Source of the DNA: Pelomonas sp. SE-A7
GTDB taxonomy: Bacteria; Pseudomonadota; Gammaproteobacteria; Burkholderiales; Burkholderiaceae_C
Length of the DNA stretch: 64,000 nt
NCBI RefSeq assembly: GCF_030345705.1
Contig: NZ_JAUASW010000001.1
Location: 1,426,001-1,490,000 of the forward strand
Direction: 5' to 3'
The position numbers and the translations under genes are program-made. Below are positions 30,734-39,446 of the stretch, piece by piece. Position 1 is the first letter of the stretch. Each line of letters begins with the position of its first letter. A model generated the notes under the pieces. That model did no database searches and was not told the origin of the DNA. It was given only the letters and a program-made list of their open reading frames with translations.

Positions 30734-32965
30734 TCAGATCGCGGCCAGCGCGGCGTTGAAGGTAGCGCTCGGGCGCATCACGGCTTCCAGCTTGGCCATG
30801 TCGGGCTTGTAGTAGCCACCGATGTCGGCCGGCTTGCCCTGCACGGCCGCCAGCTCGGCCACGATGGTGGCTTCGTTCTCGGAAAGCTGCTTGGCCAGCG
30901 GCGCGAACTTGGCGGCCAGCTCGGCGTCGTCGCCCTGCGCGGCCAGGGCCTGGGCCCAGTACAGCGACAGGTAGAACTGGCTGCCGCGGTTGTCCAGCTG
31001 GCCGGTCTTGGGGCTGGGGTTCTTGTTGTTGTCCAGCAGCTGGCCGGTGGCGGCATCCAGCGTCTTGGCCAGCAGCTTGGCGCGGGCGTTGTTGTTCTTC
31101 AGGCCCAGATCTTCCAGGCTAACGGCCAGGGCCAGGAATTCGCCCAGCGAGTCCCAGCGCAGATGGTTTTCTTCGACCAGCTGCTGCACATGCTTCGGTG
31201 CCGAGCCGCCCGCGCCGGTTTCGTACATGCCACCGCCGGCCATCAGCGGCACGATGGACAGCATCTTGGCCGAGGTGCCCAGCTCCATGATGGGGAACAG
31301 GTCGGTCAGGTAGTCGCGCAGGATGTTGCCGGTGGCGCTGATGGTGTCCAGGCCGCGGATCACGCGCTCCAGCGTGTAACGCATCGCACGCACCTGGCTC
31401 ATGATCTGGATGTCCAGGCCCTGCGTGTTGTGCTCATGAAGGTACATCTTGACCTTCGTGATCAGCTGGGCCTCATGCGGGCGGTACTGGTCCAGCCAGA
31501 ACACCACCGGCATGCCCGAGTTGCGGGCGCGGTTGACGGCCAGCTTGACCCAGTCGCGGATCGCGGCGTCCTTGACCTGGCACATGCGCCAGATGTCGCC
31601 CTCTTCCACTTCCTGGCTCATCAGCACTTCGCCGCTGTCCAGGTCGGTGATGTTGGCCGTGCCGGCCTCGGTGATCTCGAAGGTCTTGTCGTGCGAACCG
31701 TATTCCTCGGCCTGCTGGGCCATCAGGCCGACGTTGGGCACCGTGCCCATGGTCTTCGGGTCGAAGGCGCCGTGCCACTTGCAGAAGTTGATCATCTCCT
31801 GGTAGATGCGGGCGAAGGTCGATTCGGGCATCACGGCCTTGACGTCCTTCAGGCGGCCGTCGGCGCCCCACATCTTGCCGCCCTGACGGATCATGGCCGG
31901 CATCGACGCGTCGACGATGATGTCGTTGGGCGAATGGAAGTTGGTGATGCCCTTGGCCGAGTCGACCATGGCCAGCTCCGGGCGGTGCTCATGGCAGGCG
32001 TGCAGGTCGCGCTTGATCTCGTCCTGCTTGCTCTGCGGCAGCGTGGCGATCTTGTTGTACAGATCGACCATGCCGTTGTTGACGTTGATGCCCAGCTCCT
32101 GGAACAGGGCGCCGTGCTTCTCGAAGGCCTCGCGGTAGAAGATCTTGACGCAATGGCCGAACACGATGGGGTGCGAGACCTTCATCATCGTGGCCTTGAC
32201 GTGCAGCGAGAACATCACGCCGGTCTGGCGCGCGTCCTCGATTTCCTTTTCATAGAAGTCGAGCAAGGCCTTCTTGCTCATGAACATGCTGTCGATCACC
32301 TCGCGGTCCAGCAGCGCCACCTTGGGCTTCAGAACGATGGTCTTGCCGCTCTTCGTGATCAGCTCCATCTTGACGTTACGCGGGCGGTCCAGCGTCATCG
32401 ACTTTTCGCCGTGATAGAAGTCGCCGCCATGCATGTGCGAGACATGCGAGCGCGAGGCCTGGCTCCAGTCGGCCATGCTGTGCGGGTTCTTGCGGGCGTA
32501 TTCCTTGACGGCCTTGGGTGCGCGGCGGTCGGAGTTGCCTTCGCGCAGCACCGGGTTCACCGCGCTGCCGACGCACTTGTTGTAGCGGGCGCGGATGTCC
32601 TTTTCTTCATCGGTCTTGGGCGATTCCGGGTAATCCGGGATCGCATAGCCCTGACCCTGCAGCTCCTTGATCGCGGCCTTCAGCTGGGCCACCGAGGCGC
32701 TGATGTTGGGCAGCTTGATGATGTTGGCCTCGGCCTTCAGCGTCAGCTTGCCCAGCTCGGACAGGCGGTCCGGCACGCGCTGGTCTTCACGCAGGCTCTC
32801 CGGGAACTGGCCCAGGATGCGGCCGGCCACGGAGATGTCACTGGTCTCGACATTCACACCCGCCGGCGCCGCGAAGGCGCGGACGATGGGCAGGAACGAG
32901 GCGGTCGCCAGCAGCGGCGCTTCGTCGGTCAGGGTGTAGATGATGGTCGGTTGCTGAGTAGTCAT
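30734..32965 (-). CDS. NADP-dependent isocitrate dehydrogenase, monomeric type
   Basis: The ATG at 32965 gives a 743-residue protein beginning MTTQQPTIIYTLTDEAPLLAT, the usual start of monomeric IDH. Further family segments are KCVGSAVNPVLREGNSDRRAPKAVK, LFSLHVKATMMKVSHPIVFGH-type metal and substrate residues, and STARNSGMPVVFWLDQYRPHE-like cofactor regions. It performs the same reaction as icd with an unrelated single-chain fold. The arrangement with icd directly downstream suggests an operon or a shared transcript. A palindrome CTTATATAAG lies about 95 bases upstream of the start. Confidence 0.97.
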   Translation of the reverse strand: MTTQQPTIIYTLTDEAPLLATASFLPIVRAFAAPAGVNVETSDISVAGRILGQFPESLREDQRVPDRLSELGKLTLKAEANIIKLPNISASVAQLKAAIKELQGQGYAIPDYPESPKTDEEKDIRARYNKCVGSAVNPVLREGNSDRRAPKAVKEYARKNPHSMADWSQASRSHVSHMHGGDFYHGEKSMTLDRPRNVKMELITKSGKTIVLKPKVALLDREVIDSMFMSKKALLDFYEKEIEDARQTGVMFSLHVKATMMKVSHPIVFGHCVKIFYREAFEKHGALFQELGINVNNGMVDLYNKIATLPQSKQDEIKRDLHACHEHRPELAMVDSAKGITNFHSPNDIIVDASMPAMIRQGGKMWGADGRLKDVKAVMPESTFARIYQEMINFCKWHGAFDPKTMGTVPNVGLMAQQAEEYGSHDKTFEITEAGTANITDLDSGEVLMSQEVEEGDIWRMCQVKDAAIRDWVKLAVNRARNSGMPVVFWLDQYRPHEAQLITKVKMYLHEHNTQGLDIQIMSQVRAMRYTLERVIRGLDTISATGNILRDYLTDLFPIMELGTSAKMLSIVPLMAGGGMYETGAGGSAPKHVQQLVEENHLRWDSLGEFLALAVSLEDLGLKNNNARAKLLAKTLDAATGQLLDNNKNPSPKTGQLDNRGSQFYLSLYWAQALAAQGDDAELAAKFAPLAKQLSENEATIVAELAAVQGKPADIGGYYKPDMAKLEAVMRPSATFNAALAAI

Positions 32966-33057
32966 GGGGAATCCAGATCGGCCAACAAGCAGGCGCAGGG
33001 GGTGGGACAACTAGAGCGGCGATTCTAGGACAGCCGCGCCGGGCTGCGAGCCCCAGT

Positions 33058-33067
33058 CTTATATAAG
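33058..33067. promoter_or_regulatory. Palindrome CTTATATAAG upstream of the monomeric IDH gene
   Basis: A perfect 10-bp palindrome lies within AGTCTTATATAAGTCTT, an A/T-rich island in GC-rich surroundings, between the TauE-like gene stop (33086) and the IDH start (32965). It could be an operator or promoter element. The regulator is unknown. Confidence 0.4.
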
Positions 33068-33085
33068 TCTTGGCCGCCCGGCGAC

Positions 33086-33778
33086 TCAGGTCGGGAGGCC
33101 GCAGATCAGGGCGATCTGCAGCCACAGCCCATGGCCCAGCGCCCAGCCGGAAGCGACGACAAGGCACAAGCCAGCCAGGCGCACCGCCCAGGCCATGCCT
33201 TCGCCGCCCAGCGAGCGCTTCAGTACCGCCGGCCCCAGGGCCAGGCCCAGGCCCGAGGCGCCCGCAAATGAGGCCATGACCCCTGCGCCGGCGGCCGGCC
33301 CGCTGGCCAGGCTGGCGGTCAGCAACGCCGATTGCAGCAACCCGCAAGGCCAGGCGACCCAGGCCAGGCCAAGCAGGCCGGAGCGGGCCGGCGCCGACAG
33401 GCCTACCCGCCCCGCCCCTGCCCCTGGCACGGCCACGCTGACTTCGGCGGTCTGCCGACCGAACTGGGCCAGCCACGCCGGCTGGCGCGCGAAGACCAGC
33501 AGGTAGAGCCCCAGCAACAGGGCCGCGCAATGGACGAGCAACCAGAGCGGCCGCAACCAGGCTGCGGCACTACCCAGCCAGGCAAGCGCACCGACACTCG
33601 CTGCGGCGAGTGCGCCTGCCACCGAGTAGCTGAGCAGCCGTCCGATCTGGAATGCACCCGCCGAAGCGTGGCCTCCCCGGCTGCAGGCGGCGGACGATGC
33701 GCCGCACATGACCAGGCAATGCGGCGTTCCCGCCAACCCCATCAGTAGGGCTGATCCGGCGAGCGCAAGGTCCAGCAT
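33086..33778 (-). CDS. TauE/SafE (UreH/DsbD-like) membrane protein of the cytochrome-oxidase locus
   Basis: The 230-residue protein has six or so hydrophobic segments. The first carries GTPHCLVMCGAS (residues about 16-27), the His-Cys-x-x-Met-Cys pattern of the heavy-metal/sulfite-exporter-like family that recurs beside cbb3 oxidase, hemN and fnr genes. A role in copper supply or redox control of oxidase assembly is inference. It lies 16 bases after the hemN stop on the same strand, which supports co-transcription with hemN. Confidence 0.8.
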   Translation of the reverse strand: MLDLALAGSALLMGLAGTPHCLVMCGASSAACSRGGHASAGAFQIGRLLSYSVAGALAAASVGALAWLGSAAAWLRPLWLLVHCAALLLGLYLLVFARQPAWLAQFGRQTAEVSVAVPGAGAGRVGLSAPARSGLLGLAWVAWPCGLLQSALLTASLASGPAAGAGVMASFAGASGLGLALGPAVLKRSLGGEGMAWAVRLAGLCLVVASGWALGHGLWLQIALICGLPT

Positions 33779-33794
33779 GCCGTTGCCCGGGCGT

Positions 33795-35198
33795 TCAAAT
33801 GATGCGCGAGAAGCGCGCCCGTTGCTGGTCGGCCTGCAGGTAGCGGTCGAACACCATGGCCACGGCCCGCACGAAGTACCAGCCCAGGGCGGTCACCTGG
33901 ATGGCGGCCGGCTCGACGACGACCATGCCGGTCTCCTCCAGCCCATGCAGCTGAGCCAGCTCCGACGCAAAGTAGCGCTTGAAGTCGATCAGATGGGCCA
34001 GCTCTATCGACTCGAACTCGATCCGGCCCTGGCACATCAGGGCCATGATCACCGCGCGGCGCAGCAGTTCGTCGCGGTTGAGCGCCAGGCCACGGGCCAC
34101 CGGCAGCTGATCCTGGGCCAGCGCGTCGTAGTACTCCGGCAAGGTCTTGACGCTTTGGCTGTAGGTGGCGCCCACCCGTCCGATGCTGGAGACGCCCAGG
34201 CCGATCAGGTCGCAGTCCGGCTGGGTGCTGTAGCCCTGGAAATTGCGGTGCAACCGACCCTGGCGCTTGGCCACGGCCAGGGAATCCTCGTGCAGCGCGA
34301 AATGGTCCATGCCGATGTAGCTGTAGCCGTTCGACAGGAAGCCGCCGATGGCCCCGGCCAGCATCTGGATCTTGTCGGCCGCCTGCGGCAGCTGAGCCGC
34401 ATCGATGCGGCGCTGCGGCTTGAAGCGTTGCGGCAGATGGGCGTAGCCATACAGAGCAATGCGGTCCGGCCTCAGCGAGGCCACCTGCTGCACTGTTCGG
34501 GCAAAGCTGGCCGGCGTCTGCAGCGGCAGGCCGTAGATCAGGTCCACATTGATGGACTCGAAGCCCAGCGCCCTCGCCTCCTGCATCAGCGAGACCACGC
34601 TGTCATGGCTCTGGATGCGATGCACTGCCTTCTGCACGTCGGGGTCGAAGTCCTGCACGCCGAAGGAAAGCCGGTTGAAGCCGAGCCGGCGCAGATGGGC
34701 CAGCCGCCCGGCGTCGACCGTGCGTGGATCAACTTCGATGGACACCTCGGCCCCCGGCTGCAGCCGGAAGGCCTGGCGCAGGTCGGCCATCAGCGCTTCC
34801 AGTTCGGCGTCGCTCAGGAAGGTCGGCGAGCCACCACCGAAGTGAAGCTGCGAGACCAGCGGGGCTCGGTCCAGGTGGCGCAGCGTCAAGGCGATCTCTT
34901 TGCGCAGCGCCTGCAGGTACTCACCGGCACGCTCATGGTGCTTGGTGATCACCTTGTTGCAGGCGCAGTAGTAGCAGACCGATTCGCAGAAAGGAATATG
35001 GACATAGACCGACAGCGGCGCGCTGCCGCCGACCATGTCGCGGCGCTGTTCCAGCGCGCGGATGTACTCGGATTCACCAAAGGCCTCGACGAAACGGTCT
35101 GCCGTCGGGTAGGACGTATAGCGTGGTCCGGCCACGTCGAATCGGCGCAGCAGGTCGGCATCGATGCCGGGCGGTGGGGCGGAGAGCGTCTTGACCAT
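33795..35198 (-). CDS. hemN: Oxygen-independent coproporphyrinogen III oxidase
   Basis: The ATG at 35198 gives a protein of 467 residues; an in-frame ATG at 35273 would overlap the FNR site. The radical-SAM cluster ligands are Cys71, Cys75 and Cys78 in YVHIPFCESVCYYCACNK (with Cys80), and the N-terminal RYTSYPTADRF block is typical of HemN. It makes protoporphyrinogen for heme without oxygen, as needed for cbb3 oxidase assembly at low oxygen. It is divergent from fnr across 98 bases containing a perfect FNR palindrome. Confidence 0.96.
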   Translation of the reverse strand: MVKTLSAPPPGIDADLLRRFDVAGPRYTSYPTADRFVEAFGESEYIRALEQRRDMVGGSAPLSVYVHIPFCESVCYYCACNKVITKHHERAGEYLQALRKEIALTLRHLDRAPLVSQLHFGGGSPTFLSDAELEALMADLRQAFRLQPGAEVSIEVDPRTVDAGRLAHLRRLGFNRLSFGVQDFDPDVQKAVHRIQSHDSVVSLMQEARALGFESINVDLIYGLPLQTPASFARTVQQVASLRPDRIALYGYAHLPQRFKPQRRIDAAQLPQAADKIQMLAGAIGGFLSNGYSYIGMDHFALHEDSLAVAKRQGRLHRNFQGYSTQPDCDLIGLGVSSIGRVGATYSQSVKTLPEYYDALAQDQLPVARGLALNRDELLRRAVIMALMCQGRIEFESIELAHLIDFKRYFASELAQLHGLEETGMVVVEPAAIQVTALGWYFVRAVAMVFDRYLQADQQRARFSRII

Positions 35199-35232
35199 GA
35201 ACGCTACTTTGCCAAGGGCATCGCCAAACGAA

Positions 35233-35246
35233 TTGATGCCGATCAA
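35233..35246. promoter_or_regulatory. Perfect FNR-binding site (TTGAT-N4-ATCAA) between hemN and fnr
   Basis: TTGATGCCGATCAA matches the FNR consensus in all ten defined positions. Its centre (35239.5) lies 57.5 bases before the fnr ATG. If it works as a class II site (-41.5), transcription would begin near 35281 and the -10 would be AACAAT at 35269-35274, a fair match. Placed the other way, hemN would start at its own ATG with a poor -10. So autoregulation of fnr is the better-supported use. Confidence 0.8.
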
Positions 35247-35296
35247 TCTCCCTGCGCATGAGGCATCGAACAATGCGGCTCAGTTTGAGGAGCATC

Positions 35297-36043
35297 ATGC
35301 AAGCCGCCACCGCCACCCCCACTGCCGTCAAGCCCGAGCACTTCAAGGTCGCCTGCTCCAGCTGCAATCTGCGCGAGCTTTGCTTGCCGGTGGGCCTGAG
35401 CCCTGACAACCTGGACCAGATCGACACCATGGTCGGCAGCCGCAAGTCGGTGCCGCGCGGCGACACCCTGTTCCGCACCGGCGACGAGTTCCAGGCGATC
35501 TATGCGGTGCGCACCGGCTTCTTCAAGACCTGCGTCTCGTCCGAGGACGGCCGCGACCAGGTGACCGGCTTCCAGATGGCCGGGGAGCTGCTCGGTCTGG
35601 ACGGCATCAGCAACGACCGCCACAGCTGCGATGCCGTGGCGCTGGAGGACTCGCAGGTCTGCGTGATTCCGTTCAGCCAGCTGGAGGAGCTCTCGCGCGA
35701 GATCAACGACCTGCAGCGCCAGTTCCACAAGATCATGAGCCGCGAGATCGTGCGCGACCACGGCGTGATGCTGCTGCTGGGATCGATGCGCGCCGAGGAA
35801 CGCCTCGCCGCCTTCCTGCTCAACCTGACTCAGCGCCTCAACGCCCGCGGCTTCTCCGCGTCAAGCCTGGTGCTGCGCATGACCCGCGAGGAAATCGGCA
35901 GCTACCTGGGCCTCAAGCTCGAGACCGTCAGCCGCACCTTTTCCAAGTTCCAGGACGAGGGCCTGCTCGAGGTCAAGCAGCGCCAGATCCGCATCCTGGA
36001 CCAGGCCGGCCTGCAGCAGCTGCTCAACGGCCAAGCCTGCTGA
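35297..36043 (+). CDS. fnr: FNR-type oxygen-sensing transcription regulator
   Basis: The ATG at 35297 follows GAGGAG and gives 248 residues. Cys20, Cys23 and Cys29 (in ACSSCNLRELC) plus Cys122 (SQVCV) occupy exactly the positions of the four 4Fe-4S ligands of E. coli FNR, so an oxygen-labile cluster is expected. A CRP-like beta-roll follows. The DNA-recognition helix reads KLETVSRTFSKF, with the Glu, Ser and Arg that read TTGAT. Together with the FNR palindrome in front of its own gene this is a true FNR and not merely a CRP-family protein. It probably controls hemN and the cco genes. Confidence 0.96.
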   Translation: MQAATATPTAVKPEHFKVACSSCNLRELCLPVGLSPDNLDQIDTMVGSRKSVPRGDTLFRTGDEFQAIYAVRTGFFKTCVSSEDGRDQVTGFQMAGELLGLDGISNDRHSCDAVALEDSQVCVIPFSQLEELSREINDLQRQFHKIMSREIVRDHGVMLLLGSMRAEERLAAFLLNLTQRLNARGFSASSLVLRMTREEIGSYLGLKLETVSRTFSKFQDEGLLEVKQRQIRILDQAGLQQLLNGQAC

Positions 36044-36088
36044 CGGGCGGCGGGCATACTGGGCCTTCGCCCACCCTGCCCGTCCCTG

Positions 36089-36943
36089 ATGTTCTTCGCC
36101 GAGTTCGCCCCCCCGCCCCGGCTGGCCGCCTTCCTGCACTGCATCTGGGTGTTCGAGGCCGACCATGGCGCGGCGGCCGAGGCCCAGCGCATCGTGCCCG
36201 ACGGACATCCGGAGCTGCTGCTGCACTACGGCGACCCGTTCCTGGAATACGACGGATCGGCCAGCGGCGCCGGCGAGCAATCGCGGCTGGTCTTTGCCGG
36301 CCAGATCACCGGCCCGCTGCTGCTGCAACCGGGGCGACGCGCGGGCGTGATCGGCGTGCGCTTCCGACCGGCTGGCGCACGCGCCCTGCTTGGCGAGCTG
36401 CCGCCGCTGCATGAATTGCTGGACGCCCGCCTGGACCTGGCCACGCCCTGGGGCCAGGCCGGCGAAAGCCTGCTGGACGAGATTCACGAAGCCGCTGAAG
36501 CGCGCGCGCGCGTTGCCATCGTCGAACGCTTCCTGCTGCGCCGCCTCGACCAGGTCCGGCACCAACCCGATGCCGCGGTGAGCGCAGGCGTGCGCGCCCT
36601 GCAAGCCAGCGAGGGCGAGCTGAGCATCGATGCCTTGGCGGCCAGCTGCGAGATGTCGGGCCGCCAGCTGGAGCGACGCTTCCGCGCCGAGGTCGGCGTG
36701 CCGCCGCGGCTGCTGGCCAGCATCCTGCGTTTCCGCCGGGTCTTCGATCGGCTCGAGTCGCCGCAGGCCGGCCGCTGGGTGGAGGCGGCGCTGGCCGCGG
36801 GCTATTTCGACCAGGCCCACATGGTCCGCGACTTCAGGCGTTTTGCCGGCCTGCCGCCGGCCGCCTTCCATCGTTCGCTGCAAGGCCTGTCGGCCGCCAT
36901 GGTCGGCGCCGCTGATGTCGGATTCGTACAAGACCCGGGCTGA
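36089..36943 (+). CDS. AraC-family transcriptional regulator
   Basis: The 284-residue protein has an N-terminal ligand- or dimerisation domain (AAFLHCIWVFEADHG, RIVPDGHPELLLHYGDPF, then GVRFRPAGARALLG) and a C-terminal AraC-type HTH: IDALAASCEMSGRQLERRFRAEVGVPPRLLASILRF and a second helix pair ending FRRFAGLPPAAFHRS. Its N-domain resembles the DUF6597 type found in many such regulators. It sits between fnr and a DUF6265 gene on the same strand. The target is unknown. Confidence 0.88.
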   Translation: MFFAEFAPPPRLAAFLHCIWVFEADHGAAAEAQRIVPDGHPELLLHYGDPFLEYDGSASGAGEQSRLVFAGQITGPLLLQPGRRAGVIGVRFRPAGARALLGELPPLHELLDARLDLATPWGQAGESLLDEIHEAAEARARVAIVERFLLRRLDQVRHQPDAAVSAGVRALQASEGELSIDALAASCEMSGRQLERRFRAEVGVPPRLLASILRFRRVFDRLESPQAGRWVEAALAAGYFDQAHMVRDFRRFAGLPPAAFHRSLQGLSAAMVGAADVGFVQDPG

Positions 36944-36994
36944 GCTCGTGCCTAGGCTGGAGGCCTCATCAACGGACAAGACGGAGTCCTCCAC

Positions 36995-37459
36995 ATGCAT
37001 GCCTCAATTCGCTGCCTCGCCGCCCTGACCCTGCTGGGCAGCAGCCTGGCCAGCCAGGCCCAGTCGCTGGACAAGCTCGCCTGGATGGCCGGCAGCTGGA
37101 CCCAGAGCAAGGACGGCGAGACCGTCCAGGAATCCTGGCTGGGCCCGCGCGGCCAGCTGATGGCCGCGGTCAACCTGACGACCTCGGCCAAGCGCGGCAG
37201 CAGCTTCGAGTTCCTGCGCATCGTCGAGACGGCCGCCGGCATCGCCTACCTGGCCAGCCCAGGCGGCAAGCCGGTGGTGGAATTCAAGCTCAAGGAGATG
37301 GGCGAGCGCCGTGTCGTGTTCGAGAACCTGGCCCATGACTTCCCCCAGCGGGTGATCTACTGGCAGGAGGCCGACGGCGCGCTGCGCGCCCGCATCGAAG
37401 GGCAGATGCAGGGCAGGCTGCGCGGCATGGAATGGCGCTTCGAGCCCTCGGCCAAGTGA
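36995..37459 (+). CDS. DUF6265 family secreted protein
   Basis: The 154-residue protein has a signal peptide ending ASQAQ (about residue 23), then the DUF6265 pattern: LDKLAWMAGSW, VQESWLGPRGQLMAAVNL, EFLRIVETAAGIAYLASP and FENLAHDFPQRVIYWQ. The likely fold is a lipocalin-like beta barrel in the periplasm. It follows the AraC regulator by 51 bases and may be under its control. The function is unknown. Confidence 0.82.
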   Translation: MHASIRCLAALTLLGSSLASQAQSLDKLAWMAGSWTQSKDGETVQESWLGPRGQLMAAVNLTTSAKRGSSFEFLRIVETAAGIAYLASPGGKPVVEFKLKEMGERRVVFENLAHDFPQRVIYWQEADGALRARIEGQMQGRLRGMEWRFEPSAK

Positions 37460-37463
37460 CGCG

Positions 37464-37754
37464 CTAGCGCGGCCAGTGCGGCGCGCTGCGCCGGCCGGGC
37501 TCATTGTCTTCGGGCATGCGGGCCAGCAGCACGCTGATGCCCGCGGCGATGCTGACCAGCAGCCACAGAAGCAGGAACACCAGGGTATAGCAGCCTTGCC
37601 TGGACAGGCCCAGCTGATCGCTGACCCACAAGTCGCCCGGATCGACCACGGCGAAGATCAGCGCCTCCAGCACGCCGGCCATCATGAACGAGGGCCACAG
37701 CACGACCATCGCCAGGCGCGACGGCGGCAGGCCCTTGTCGAGCTGCGAATCCAT
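37464..37754 (-). CDS. Small two-helix membrane protein next to the cbb3 operon
   Basis: This 96-residue protein has two membrane segments (about residues 15-37 and 53-75) with an acidic loop (VDPGDLWVSDQLGL) and a cytoplasmic tail. I do not recognise a family. It follows the FixH-like gene by five bases and is probably the last gene of the ccoI-ccoG operon. A role in cbb3 oxidase assembly or stability is inference from position. Codon usage agrees with its neighbours and its start ATG is clear. Confidence 0.65.
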   Translation of the reverse strand: MDSQLDKGLPPSRLAMVVLWPSFMMAGVLEALIFAVVDPGDLWVSDQLGLSRQGCYTLVFLLLWLLVSIAAGISVLLARMPEDNEPGRRSAPHWPR

Positions 37755-37759
37755 GCTGT

Positions 37760-37999
37760 TCAGCGGCCGCCAGTGGCGGCATGGTTGCGGGCCTTGACCG
37801 CAGGCTGCATCGCCGCCGCATCACCCTCGCTGTCGGCCGAGGGCCGGCTGGCCACCTCGATCACCGGGTCGGGATGGCGCATCGCCAGGGTCAGCGTGGC
37901 AAAGCTGGCGATCACGACCGCAGCCGGGCCGCCGACCACCAACCACATCAGGCGTTCGCGCCACCAGGGGGCGGGCTTGTCATTCTGGCTGGCTTGCAT
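37760..37999 (-). CDS. Short FixH/CcoH-like membrane protein
   Basis: The 79-residue product resembles the N-terminal part of FixH/CcoH: APWWRERLMWLVVGGPAAVVIASFATLTLAMRHPDPV has the WW...GGP and a single membrane helix (about residues 18-40), followed by HPDPV. The usual C-terminal periplasmic Ig-like half is missing, as if the gene had been cut down to the helix. It is downstream of ccoG by 24 bases. FixH-type proteins assist cbb3 oxidase assembly. The assignment is moderate. Confidence 0.6.
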   Translation of the reverse strand: MQASQNDKPAPWWRERLMWLVVGGPAAVVIASFATLTLAMRHPDPVIEVASRPSADSEGDAAAMQPAVKARNHAATGGR

Positions 38000-38023
38000 G
38001 AATGCTCTCCTTGTAGCTGCCGT

Positions 38024-39439
38024 TCAGCGCGGCACCACGAAACTGGATTTCTCGTGCGGGCCGGCCTGCGCCTCAGGGCCCTCACGGGTCAACAGGAACT
38101 CGATCTTGTGGACGCCCGATCCGGCTGCCTGCGCCGCCTCGGGAGCAAGTCGCAGGGCCAGCGTCACCCATTTGGCCTCGGCCGGCGCCAGTGTCACCAC
38201 GGTGGCGTCTCGCAGGCGCAGGCCCGGCAGGCCCTGGACCGACAGGCTGACCCGCTGCTCCTGCTCGGTCGCATTCATCAGCTGCACCCGGTAGAGGTTC
38301 TCGACCATGCCGTCCTCGACGAGGCGAGCCAGACTGGCGCGGTCGCGCACCACGTCCATGCGCACCGGCTCGCGCATGGCCAGGCTCACGGCCATCGCAA
38401 CACAGACCAGGAGCAGGATGCTGCCGTAGATCAGCACCCGCGGCCTGAACATGCGCCGCACCAGTTGCAGGCGACTGAGGTGCTGCGACAGTCCGTTCTC
38501 GGTGTCGTAGCGGATCAGACCGCGCGGGTAGCTCATCTTGTCCATCACGTCGTTGCAGACGTCGATGCAGGCCGCACAGCCTATGCACTCGTACTGCAGG
38601 CCCTGGCGGATGTCGATACCGGTCGGACAGACCTGGACGCACAGCGTGCAGTCGATGCAGGAACCCAGGCCCAGAGCCTTGGGATCGGCCTTCTTGCTGC
38701 GCGAGCCGCGCGGCTCGCCGCGTTCGGCGTCGTAGCTGATGATCAGCGTGTCCTTGTCGAACATGGCGCTCTGAAAGCGTGCATAGGGGCACATGTACTT
38801 GCAGACCTGCTCGCGCATGTAGCCGGCGTTGCCATAAGTGGCGAAGCCGTAGAACAGGATCCAGAAGGCCTCCCAGGGCCCGAGACCGAAGGCAAGCACC
38901 TCGCCAGCCAGCTGCCGTATCGGCGTGAAATAGCCGACGAAGGTGAAGCCGGTCCACAGGCCCGTCGCAATCCAGGCCGTCTGCTTGCCGGCCTTGCGCC
39001 AGAGCTTGTTGAAGCTCCAGGGCGCCTTGTCGAGCTTGATGCGGGCCTGGCGGTCGCCCTCGAAGAGCTTCTCCACCCACATGAAGATCTCGGTGTAGAC
39101 CGTCTGCGGGCAGGCATAGCCGCACCAGAGCCGCCCCGCCACCGCGGTGAACAGGAACAGCGCATAGGCCGAGATCATCAGCAGCGCGGTCAGATAGATG
39201 AAGTCCTGCGGATAGAGGACCAGGCCGAAGATGTAGAAGCGACGCGCGCCCAGGTCGAAAAGCATGGCCTGGCGCGCGTTCCACTCCAGCCAGGGCAGGC
39301 CGTAGAACAGCAGCTGGGTGAACCAGACCAGGCCCCAGCGCCAAGCCGCGAACCAGCCGTGCACGGCCCGCGCGTGGATCTTGTCCTCGGCCCGGTAGAG
39401 CGAGATGACCTGGACGCTGGAATCTTCCGGAATGCTCAT
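38024..39439 (-). CDS. ccoG: Cytochrome c oxidase accessory protein CcoG
   Basis: The ATG at 39439 gives 471 residues (a longer in-frame ATG at 39499 would run into ccoP). Four to five membrane helices surround the CGYACPQTVY motif (Cys106, Cys110). Two ferredoxin clusters follow: CIDCTLCVQVCPTGID and CIGCAACIDVCNDVM, in a region of about residues 250-290. CcoG/FixG/RdxA proteins reduce copper or handle electrons during cbb3 oxidase maturation. It follows ccoP by seven bases in the same operon. Confidence 0.96.
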   Translation of the reverse strand: MSIPEDSSVQVISLYRAEDKIHARAVHGWFAAWRWGLVWFTQLLFYGLPWLEWNARQAMLFDLGARRFYIFGLVLYPQDFIYLTALLMISAYALFLFTAVAGRLWCGYACPQTVYTEIFMWVEKLFEGDRQARIKLDKAPWSFNKLWRKAGKQTAWIATGLWTGFTFVGYFTPIRQLAGEVLAFGLGPWEAFWILFYGFATYGNAGYMREQVCKYMCPYARFQSAMFDKDTLIISYDAERGEPRGSRSKKADPKALGLGSCIDCTLCVQVCPTGIDIRQGLQYECIGCAACIDVCNDVMDKMSYPRGLIRYDTENGLSQHLSRLQLVRRMFRPRVLIYGSILLLVCVAMAVSLAMREPVRMDVVRDRASLARLVEDGMVENLYRVQLMNATEQEQRVSLSVQGLPGLRLRDATVVTLAPAEAKWVTLALRLAPEAAQAAGSGVHKIEFLLTREGPEAQAGPHEKSSFVVPR

Positions 39440-39446
39440 CAATGGC

